This document shows positions 1 to 5,686 of a DNA stretch of 6,922 nucleotides, piece after piece. The stretch lies in NCBI GenBank assembly GCA_002690755.1, contig NZFT01000039.1, positions 39,161-46,082 of the forward strand. Direction: 5' to 3'. The DNA comes from Phycisphaerae bacterium. GTDB taxonomy: Bacteria; Planctomycetota; Phycisphaerae; Phycisphaerales; SM1A02. A program made the position numbers and the translations under genes. A model generated the notes under the pieces. It saw only the letters and a program-made list of their open reading frames with translations. It did no database searches and was not told the DNA's origin. Within the stretch, counting starts at the first letter, position 1, and every line of letters starts with the position of its first letter.

Positions 1-936
1 TTGATCACCCGGCACGGACCGCTCGAACCCGAGTACCGGGATCGGGTCGTCGAGATGCTCGAGCCCGTCTATCCGACGGGCGACTTCGCGGTCGACCGGA
101 GCATGGTGGAGGTGCTTGTGGCGCTCGATGCGTCCACCGTGGTGGAGCCGACGCTCTCGTTGATCGAATCAGCGGAGGACCAGGAGACGGCGATCGTCTT
201 CCTGCATGCCCTGCGACTGCAACGGAGCGGTTGGGACGCGACTTCGCGGACTCGCGCGATGGACGCGCTGGACCGTGCCACGACCTACGCCGGCGGGGCG
301 AGCCTTCCGGGGTTCGTCGCCGCGATTCGAAGTGATCTCGCCGAACGCCTCGGCCCCGATGCCGCGGCCTCGCTCGCGAAGCGTGCCGAGGCGACCCGGG
401 AACGCCGGGCGGCGGCGGATGCGAGAGCCTTCGTCCGGGCCTGGTCGGTCGATGACTTCTCGATCCACCTCGCGCGGGTCCATGCGGGGCGGGACTTCGC
501 CCGCGGTCAGGCGATGTACGAGTCGCTCCAGTGTGCCGCGTGTCACAAGGTTGGTGCGACGGGAATCGCCTACGGACCCGATCTCACCGGCGCCGGCGGT
601 CGTTTCTCGCCGCACGACCTTCTGGTGGCCATCATCGAACCCGAGCGTGATCTCTCCGACCAGTACGCGGGCGTGCTGGTCGAGCGTGGCGACGACGATC
701 CGGTGATCGGTCTGCCGATCGGGGTGCAGGGCGACGTGCTCGCGGTCGCGCCCGATCCGCGGACCGGCACCCTGCGGGTGGAGATACCACTCGCGGAGAT
801 CACGGCGCAGACCGCGGTCACGCCGATGCCGGCGGGGCTGGTCGACACCGCGACGATGGACGAGGTTCTCGACCTCCTCGCGTACATGCGATCCGGGGGG
901 GATGCCACCGATCCAGCGTTCCAGCGTCCGCCATGA
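1..936 (+). CDS. C-terminal part of a HEAT-like / c-type haem-binding protein (TIGR02603-like), 5' end outside window
   Basis: The reading frame is open from base 1 and is probably cut by the window edge. The TTG there is likely an internal Leu codon, because no ribosome site can be seen and the visible protein begins in mid-fold. Residues 1-165 are mostly amphipathic helices resembling the HEAT-like region that precedes this domain in planctomycete proteins. Residues 165-305 form a small cytochrome c-like domain. The haem attachment motif is CAACH (residues 178-182), followed by a GPDLTG segment and 'AIIEPERDLSDQY', and Met276 in 'TPMPAGL' is a candidate second axial ligand. The end 'TMDEVLDLLAYM' is typical of the planctomycete haem-binding domain TIGR02603. 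In that family the domain usually sits at the C-terminus of very large exported proteins, often behind a PQQ/sugar-dehydrogenase-like propeller, so the missing part may carry such a propeller (inference). Covalent haem would place it outside the cytoplasm. The stop codon overlaps the next start as ATGA. Confidence 0.88.
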   Translation: MITRHGPLEPEYRDRVVEMLEPVYPTGDFAVDRSMVEVLVALDASTVVEPTLSLIESAEDQETAIVFLHALRLQRSGWDATSRTRAMDALDRATTYAGGASLPGFVAAIRSDLAERLGPDAAASLAKRAEATRERRAAADARAFVRAWSVDDFSIHLARVHAGRDFARGQAMYESLQCAACHKVGATGIAYGPDLTGAGGRFSPHDLLVAIIEPERDLSDQYAGVLVERGDDDPVIGLPIGVQGDVLAVAPDPRTGTLRVEIPLAEITAQTAVTPMPAGLVDTATMDEVLDLLAYMRSGGDATDPAFQRPP

Positions 937-1628
937 CCGATGAAGGTGCTGCCTCGAACCCGGGGCGGGTTCCGCCGCGGCCGGGGTCCGAAGGTGTTCC
1001 GCACGAGGTCTTCCACGACGTCTATCGGCGGTCGAAGGCGCTCTGGGTGACGGGGCGACCGCAGCCGGCCGTGCTGACCGCGATCGAGCGGGGTTGGTTT
1101 CACGAGGGGCCGCTCTTCGACGCCGGTTGCGGGACCGGGGAGAACGCGATCGCGATCGCGCAGGCTGATCCGACGCTCGAGATTCTGGCGATGGATGCGG
1201 TTCCCGAAGCGGTTCGGGCCGCCGCCGGCGCCGCTCGTGCGGCGGGTGTCGAGGATCGGATTCGCTTCGAGATCGCCGATCTGCGGACCGACGGACCGCC
1301 ATCCGAGCACGGTTGCGTGCTCGATGCGGGGGTCATGCACGTCTTCTCCGACGCCGATCGTCCCGGTTACCTGAAGGTGGTGCATGACGCGCTTCGTCCC
1401 GGAGGCGCCGCGATCTTCATCGTGTTCAGCACCGAGGAGATCCGCCCCGGCGGTCCGAGGCGGCTGGAACGTGAGGAACTCGTGTCCGCGATCCAGGAGG
1501 CGGGATTGCGGGTCGAATCGATCGAGAAATCGAGGTACGAGACCCTCGGTCACGAGGGTGGGGCGCGATCCTGGCTGGTGCGGGCCTTTCGAGCGCCGAT
1601 GCCGGTCGAAGCCGCGGATTCGCGGTGA
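933..1628 (+). CDS. Class I SAM-dependent methyltransferase
   Basis: This is a 231-residue cytoplasmic enzyme with no signal peptide or membrane segment. It should transfer a methyl group from S-adenosylmethionine; the acceptor cannot be told from sequence. Visible signatures are W38-xx-GRPQP (41-45), a motif often seen before the SAM fold in TehB/thiopurine-methyltransferase-like proteins; motif I 'LFDAGCGTGEN' (61-71); acidic D88 after strand 2 ('LAMDAVPEAV'), expected to bind the ribose; D116 ('IADLRTD') near the adenine pocket; 'LDAGVMHVFSDADR' (130-143), resembling the motif IV region; 'LRPGG' (154-158); and 'GGPRRLEREEL' (173-183) before the final helix. The length is normal for a stand-alone Rossmann methyltransferase. 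The ATG at 933 overlaps the previous stop (ATGA) and lacks a clear Shine-Dalgarno, so translation is probably coupled to the haem-protein gene. It could be a small-molecule or thiol/metalloid methylase; the family-level call is firm and the substrate is unknown. Confidence 0.9.
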   Translation: MTDEGAASNPGRVPPRPGSEGVPHEVFHDVYRRSKALWVTGRPQPAVLTAIERGWFHEGPLFDAGCGTGENAIAIAQADPTLEILAMDAVPEAVRAAAGAARAAGVEDRIRFEIADLRTDGPPSEHGCVLDAGVMHVFSDADRPGYLKVVHDALRPGGAAIFIVFSTEEIRPGGPRRLEREELVSAIQEAGLRVESIEKSRYETLGHEGGARSWLVRAFRAPMPVEAADSR

Positions 1629-1656
1629 TCCTCGCCGGATCGAAGGGTTCGAGGAT
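1628..1656 (+). terminator. Stem-loop just after the methyltransferase stop; possible weak terminator
   Basis: A perfect 7-bp inverted repeat, ATCCTCG (1628-1634) and CGAGGAT (1650-1656), flanks a 15-base loop and begins at the last base of the methyltransferase stop codon. No run of T follows, so it is not a classical intrinsic terminator. It may be a 3'-end stabilising hairpin, a Rho-assisted stop or chance in GC-rich DNA. Its place between two apparent transcription units is the main argument for a role. Confidence 0.25.
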
Positions 1657-1687
1657 GCGAGGGGCTCGAACGCGGGACCTGGTGGGA

Positions 1688-1699
1688 TAGAATCGTGGC
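1688..1699 (+). promoter_or_regulatory. Putative -10 element (TAGAAT) for a leaderless lipoprotein mRNA
   Basis: TAGAAT at 1688-1693 matches 5 of 6 bases of the sigma70 consensus TATAAT and is separated from the ATG at 1700 by only six bases. That is the spacing expected between a -10 box and the transcription start, so the A of the ATG may itself be +1. Consistent with this, there is no good purine-rich ribosome site in front of this ATG. A -35 box is poor (TCGAAC or CTCGAA near 1665-1671). The assignment rests on one short motif plus geometry. Confidence 0.4.
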
Positions 1700-3160
1700 A
1701 TGTCGTACCATCACCAAGCCGCGTTCGTTCCACGGCCCCCGAATATCCGCGTCGCGCGTTCCGGCCTGATGTCGGTGCTTGCCGCGTCGCTTCTTCTCGG
1801 ATGCACCAATCGACAGGTGAAGGTCGAGATGACGGCCGGTGAAGGTGGGCCGGAGCGGATCTTCGAGACCAACCGTGCGAATCGGGACGAGATCGGACGG
1901 CTTTCCGAAGCGTACGAAACCGCGCCGACGGAGCGGGCGGAAGGGCGGGACGGCGTTCGATTCGAAGGGGTCTTCGCCGAACGTGATCTGCCGAGCGAGA
2001 TCGGCAATCGGAACGGCTGGGCGACCCTGCCCGGAACCTTCGGCACCGCCTACTACTACGTCGAACAGTTCGGCGCCGTCCGCGACGACTGGACCGCCTT
2101 CCGTGATCGAATGAACGCGGGTGAACTCTGGATCCGTTTCGCGATCCGTTTCTTCGAATCGAGGATCGACGGTGAGGATGAACGGGTCGAATGGCGTCGT
2201 TTCGCCGAAGCGGAACTGCTGCCGGACGCGATGAGCGCCTTTCTTCGATTCAACGCCGGTGGATACGTCCAGCAGGGGCAGCGCATCGACACCCGGTTCC
2301 GCCCGCCGCAGGAACGCGGGCCGCGTACCGACGACGAGTGGTTCCAGGTCCAGGTGTTCGCGCCACTGGTCGGCTTCGCGGTGGAACGCGGATGGGTGGA
2401 GCCCTGGGAGGCGCAGCTGACGCTGCTCTCGGGAATCGACGGCTGGGTCTCCGCCGGCGAACGGGCATGGACCCGCAAGGAACTGGCCGATCCGATCGTC
2501 AAGCGGAGCGTGGGCCGCTTCGTTCCCGGCGCGGATCCCGGCGAGATCGGCCCCGCCAACCAGAAACTGATCCTGACCGGCCTCGCATTCCTGTGGTGGG
2601 TCAACACCTCGAAGGACGCGGTCGAGCTCATGCTCGAGTCGCCGGCGATTCCCGAGGCGGACAAGGCCCGGCTGAGAAAGGGCGACCGATCGGTCGACCT
2701 GCCCGGACCGTTCGGCATTCCGATCGGCGGCGGAGCGCGACCGCTGGAGAGCGAAGTGGTGCTTCGGACCGACGTCGAACCGTTCCTCACCAACGGCACC
2801 TGGGACGAGAGCCTCGGAACGGTCTCCTTCACCACGAGGATCTACCCGCCTTCCCAGCGACGCCGCATGACGCCGCCGGTCTTCCACGCGAACTGGGCGG
2901 TGCCGGACGCGTCGGTTCAGAATGCGATCTTCGGCGGGGTCCGACTCGTGGGGCAGAGCCTCGCGGAGAGTGCGTTCTGGGAGCGGATGTTCGACGATGA
3001 GCGTCGCGCCGAATGGACCGCGGCACTGGACGCGGCGAAGGCCGCGGGTTCCCCCGAACCGCTTCGCGCGTTCATCGAGGCGGTGGACGGCGAGGATGCG
3101 GAATCGCTTCCCGCACCGGAGGGACTCCGCGAGCTCGTCTTCCGGGAGTCCGGGGCGTGA
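1700..3160 (+). CDS. Predicted lipoprotein of unknown function
   Basis: The product is 486 residues and I do not recognise its family. The N-terminus has a basic stretch (R12, R17, R20), a hydrophobic core (L23-L33) and a lipobox L32-L33-G34-C35. It should therefore be cleaved before Cys35, lipid-modified and held at a membrane facing the periplasm. The ATG at 1700 is preferred because starting at M24 (1769) would remove the charged n-region. The mature part is mixed helix and strand, acidic and rich in aromatics. Notable segments are 'AYYYVEQF' (117-124), two consecutive Trp in 'FLWWVN' (297-302), a Gly-rich stretch 'FGIPIGGGARP' and 'FTTRIYPPSQRRR' in the last third, and an Ala-rich helical tail from about residue 430. 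No CxxCH, catalytic triad or metal site is evident. Its stop overlaps the GTG of the DUF1592-type gene (GTGA), which argues for co-expression and perhaps a shared complex at the envelope (inference). Confidence 0.85.
   Translation: MSYHHQAAFVPRPPNIRVARSGLMSVLAASLLLGCTNRQVKVEMTAGEGGPERIFETNRANRDEIGRLSEAYETAPTERAEGRDGVRFEGVFAERDLPSEIGNRNGWATLPGTFGTAYYYVEQFGAVRDDWTAFRDRMNAGELWIRFAIRFFESRIDGEDERVEWRRFAEAELLPDAMSAFLRFNAGGYVQQGQRIDTRFRPPQERGPRTDDEWFQVQVFAPLVGFAVERGWVEPWEAQLTLLSGIDGWVSAGERAWTRKELADPIVKRSVGRFVPGADPGEIGPANQKLILTGLAFLWWVNTSKDAVELMLESPAIPEADKARLRKGDRSVDLPGPFGIPIGGGARPLESEVVLRTDVEPFLTNGTWDESLGTVSFTTRIYPPSQRRRMTPPVFHANWAVPDASVQNAIFGGVRLVGQSLAESAFWERMFDDERRAEWTAALDAAKAAGSPEPLRAFIEAVDGEDAESLPAPEGLRELVFRESGA
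3144..3148 (+). promoter_or_regulatory. Ribosome binding site deciding the GTG 3157 start
   Basis: GGGAG lies eight bases before GTG 3157, a normal Shine-Dalgarno distance. The alternative ATG at 3166 would be 17 bases away, too far for this site. This favours the GTG start and the GTGA overlap with the lipoprotein stop. Confidence 0.5.
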
Positions 3161-5595
3161 GTGCGATGCGACGTCGGTGTTTCGGACGCGCGAGTCATCG
3201 ACTGCTCGTCGTCGCCGCCTTCGGATCCTGCGTCGCGATTCCGTCGATCACCTCGTCGATGCCCGCTCGTCTTCAGGCCGCGCACCCGACCGCGGTCGAC
3301 TCCGGCCCGGCCGGGGAAGCACTCGGTGACGCGGAGATCTTCGCCGAGACGATCGACATCCACTGCGTCGACTGTCATCGCGGCACCGAGGCGGAAGGTG
3401 GCGTCGATCTTCGCGACGTCGCGGACGCGACGACGTTGCGTGACGTCGATCCCTCGTTGCTGCTCGCGGTTCGTGATCGGTTGCGGGCCCGGGACATGCC
3501 TCCGCCACGTCTCGACGATGCGGATGAGCCCGATTCCTCGGATCGGCCGACCGACGAGGAGTACCGGCAGGGGGTCCGGGCGCTCGGTGGACTGCTCGCG
3601 GAACGAGCGGTCGCCGCCGGTGTTCCGGAGGTCGTGCTTCGTCGGCTGAATCGCCACGAACTCGGCAATGCCATCGAAGCGGTGTTCGGCGTGCGGGTGG
3701 ACGTCGCCGGACTGCCCGCGGACGACGTCGGTCACGGCTTCGATCACCTGGGCGAGGTCCTGGCGACCAGTCCGTTGCTCTTCGAGAAACTGGTCGACCT
3801 CGCGGAGGAGGTCGCGGGCAAGGTCGTCTTCGACCCCGAGACCTCACAGCCGGAGATCCGGGTCGCGACGGGGGCACGCCTCTCCGGTGGCCGAAGCCGG
3901 GGACGGGGTCGGTTGCTTTCCAGTCGCGGTCGCGTTCGTGCGACGTTCGATGTCCCTCGGCCCGGCCGCTATCGAGCGGAGTTCCTGCTGGGCGGCCAGC
4001 AGGCGGGCGACGAACCGGTCCGCTTCGAACTTCGTCGAGGCGGCGACTCGATCGATCGGATCGACGTTCCGGCCACGATGGGACGTCCGGTGGTCGAAGG
4101 ATTCGAATTCGAACACGACGCGGCCGCCGTCGAACTCTCGGCCGCGTTCTTGAACGACTTCTACCGCAAGCGGACCGCGAACGATCCGGGCGAGGATCGC
4201 AACGCGTTCGTGGCGGAGATCCGGCTGGTGGGCCCGCTCGATCCACCCCGGCCCGGCGATCTGCAGCGGGCGCTCGCGGCGCGACTTCGCGATGCTGATC
4301 GCCGGGTGGGCATCGCACGGGCGTCGAGGTGGCTTCTCGAACGCAGCTGGGGCCGGCGAATCGACGCCGCCGAGGCCCGCCGGATCGCGGATCGGGTGAT
4401 CGCAGCGACCCCGTCGGCGGATCCCGATGGAGGTGGAGCGGCTCGTACCGCGTTGATGCAGACGCTCGTGGTGTATGCGATCGCGAGTCCCGAATTCCTG
4501 TTTCGAATCGAATCCCCGCGAGCCGGCGTCGAGCCCGGACCGGACGGGTCGGTGCCGCTCGATGGATACGCGGTGGCGGGGCGCCTCGCCGCGTTCCTCA
4601 AGGGCGGCATCCCGGACGAAACGCTCATCGCTTCGGCTCGATCCGGTCGGCTCGACACCGACCGAGGCGTTCTTCGGGAAGTCGAGCGACTCCTGCGACA
4701 GGGAGGGGCGCGTTCGCTCGGCGAACGATTCGCGACCCAGTGGCTGCACATCGACGGCGTCGAGCGGCTGGAACCGGATCCGGAGCGGTACGGCGAGATC
4801 CCCCACGATCTGCTGGCGGAAATGCGTGAAGAGACGGTTCTGGTGTTCGAGGAACTCGTCGAGCGGGATCGGCCGGTCACCGAACTCTTCCGCCAGTCAT
4901 CGAGCTGGTGGACGCCGAGGCTCGCTCGTCACTACGGGCTCGATCCGGTCGACCTCGGTCTCGACGGCACCGGATTCGCCCGGGTCGATCTCGATGAAAC
5001 GGTGTTTCCCCAGGCGGATCTCGGGGTTCTGAGGCATGCCAGCATCCTCCTCGCCACGAGCAATCCGACGCGTACCTCACCGGTCAAGCGCGGCAAGTGG
5101 GTGATGGAATCACTCCTCGACTGCCCACCGCCCCCGGCCCCGCCCGGGGCACCGCAGCTTCCGGACCCGGAGGCGGATCGAACCGATGGCGAGTCGCTTC
5201 GTCGCATGCTCGAGATCCACCGGCAGGATCCGGACTGCGCCTCTTGTCACGTCCGGATGGATGCCATCGGTTTCGCGCTCGAGCCGCTCGACGCGGTGGG
5301 ACGATGGCGCACGAGTTCCGAAGGACACGCGGTGGATGCCGCCGCGGTGCTCCCCGACGGTCGGCGGATCGACGGGCCGCTCGATCTTCGGGACGTCATC
5401 GTCGACGACCCCGCCTTGTTGCGATCGTTCGGGAAGCACCTGCTGGTCTACGCCCTCGGACGGGGGCTGGAGTGGCGTGACGAACCGATGCTCGATCGTC
5501 TGGTGAAAGTGATGGAGACGAGGCCGACGGTGCGGGCCGCGATCGAGTTCATCGTCCTCAGCGAAGCGTTCCGACGCATGCCCGCCCCTGATTGA
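3157..5595 (+). CDS. Exported planctomycete cytochrome-like protein with PSCyt1-DUF1587-CBM-like-DUF1595-DUF1592-DUF1588-DUF1585 domains
   Basis: About 812 residues from GTG 3157 (809 from ATG 3166; the frame continues upstream to 3013, but that part lies inside the lipoprotein gene). Residues 5-40 form a Sec-type signal: Arg-rich start, then hydrophobic 16-28. Domains in order are: PSCyt1-like haem motif CVDCH (70-74); DUF1587 (about 158-222, 'LRRLNRHELGNAIEAVFG' and 'LPADDVGHGFDHLG'); a beta-rich carbohydrate-binding-like module (about 258-362) with 'FLNDFY' (331-336) and DRN (347-349); DUF1595 (about 386-451, ending 'ASPEFLFRIE'); DUF1592 (about 466-600); DUF1588 (about 626-715) with the family's proline-rich 'CPPPPAPP' and a second haem motif CASCH (694-698); and DUF1585 (about 729-810). 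The set is complete and in usual order, with no frameshift. The protein should be periplasmic or surface-exposed and bind two c-type haems. Its reaction is not known. A DUF1552 gene follows, the usual partner in planctomycetes. Confidence 0.93.
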   Translation: MSAMRRRCFGRASHRLLVVAAFGSCVAIPSITSSMPARLQAAHPTAVDSGPAGEALGDAEIFAETIDIHCVDCHRGTEAEGGVDLRDVADATTLRDVDPSLLLAVRDRLRARDMPPPRLDDADEPDSSDRPTDEEYRQGVRALGGLLAERAVAAGVPEVVLRRLNRHELGNAIEAVFGVRVDVAGLPADDVGHGFDHLGEVLATSPLLFEKLVDLAEEVAGKVVFDPETSQPEIRVATGARLSGGRSRGRGRLLSSRGRVRATFDVPRPGRYRAEFLLGGQQAGDEPVRFELRRGGDSIDRIDVPATMGRPVVEGFEFEHDAAAVELSAAFLNDFYRKRTANDPGEDRNAFVAEIRLVGPLDPPRPGDLQRALAARLRDADRRVGIARASRWLLERSWGRRIDAAEARRIADRVIAATPSADPDGGGAARTALMQTLVVYAIASPEFLFRIESPRAGVEPGPDGSVPLDGYAVAGRLAAFLKGGIPDETLIASARSGRLDTDRGVLREVERLLRQGGARSLGERFATQWLHIDGVERLEPDPERYGEIPHDLLAEMREETVLVFEELVERDRPVTELFRQSSSWWTPRLARHYGLDPVDLGLDGTGFARVDLDETVFPQADLGVLRHASILLATSNPTRTSPVKRGKWVMESLLDCPPPPAPPGAPQLPDPEADRTDGESLRRMLEIHRQDPDCASCHVRMDAIGFALEPLDAVGRWRTSSEGHAVDAAAVLPDGRRIDGPLDLRDVIVDDPALLRSFGKHLLVYALGRGLEWRDEPMLDRLVKVMETRPTVRAAIEFIVLSEAFRRMPAPD

Positions 5596-5608
5596 CGCCG
5601 ATCCGGCG
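5596..5608 (+). terminator. Short GC-rich hairpin after the DUF1592-type gene
   Basis: CGCCG (5596-5600) and CGGCG (5604-5608) pair around a three-base loop directly after the TGA. The following bases (AGTTCTCGTT) are only mildly T-rich, so it could be at most a weak or partial terminator that lets some transcription through to the DUF1552 gene. A five-pair stem is easily found by chance at this GC content. Confidence 0.2.
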
Positions 5609-5616
5609 AGTTCTCG

Positions 5617-5645
5617 TTGCCGTGTCCCAATTCCGTCGGTATCGT
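5617..5645 (+). promoter_or_regulatory. Possible weak sigma70-type promoter before the DUF1552 gene
   Basis: TTGCCG (5617-5622) and TATCGT (5640-5645) each match four of six consensus bases and are exactly 17 bases apart. They lie in the 91-base gap, about 40 bases before the GTG start. This would give the DUF1552 gene its own transcript with a short leader that contains its strong ribosome site. Read-through from the upstream gene is equally possible. Confidence 0.22.
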
Positions 5646-5674
5646 CGAGTGGAGCGAGCCGGCGTGCATCGACC

Positions 5675-5680
5675 AGGAGG
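5675..5680 (+). promoter_or_regulatory. Strong Shine-Dalgarno for the DUF1552 gene
   Basis: AGGAGG, extended to AGGAGGAG, ends six bases before GTG 5687. It is the best ribosome site in the window and fixes the start of a gene that begins with GTG. The twin-arginine leader begins immediately after this start. Confidence 0.8.
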
Positions 5681-5686
5681 AGCCTC

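Noticed and set aside
1..3. TTG at base 1 as a true start codon
   Set aside because: It coincides with the window edge, nothing upstream can be seen, and the protein starts mid-domain; the gene is more likely truncated.
1145..1160. 16-base perfect palindrome CGCGATCGCGATCGCG
   Set aside because: It lies within the methyltransferase and simply encodes alternating Ala-Ile codons after motif I; GCGATC words are common throughout this DNA, so a regulatory site is not supported.
169..1302. Long - strand open frame opposite the haem-domain gene and methyltransferase
   Set aside because: The composition is extremely Arg-rich and low-complexity, with no motif, and the opposite strand carries clear conserved domains.
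1550..2887. Long open frame on the - strand (445 codons) opposite the methyltransferase end and lipoprotein
   Set aside because: Its protein is Arg/Pro/Gly-rich with no domain, it spans two real genes and an intergenic gap, and long antisense frames are expected at this GC content.
3013..3156. Upstream extension of the DUF1592-type frame to an ATG at 3013
   Set aside because: The extra 48 residues are Arg/Gly-rich, lie inside the lipoprotein gene and would bury the signal peptide.
3220..3231. Lipobox-like F-G-S-C (Cys25) in the DUF1592-type signal peptide
   Set aside because: Phe at -3 and Gly at -2 fit the lipobox poorly, and hydrophobic sequence continues past the Cys; ordinary Sec cleavage further on is as likely.
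3248..4318. Long - strand open frame opposite the DUF1592-type gene
   Set aside because: Arg/Pro-rich shadow of the real coding frame; no ribosome site or recognisable domain.
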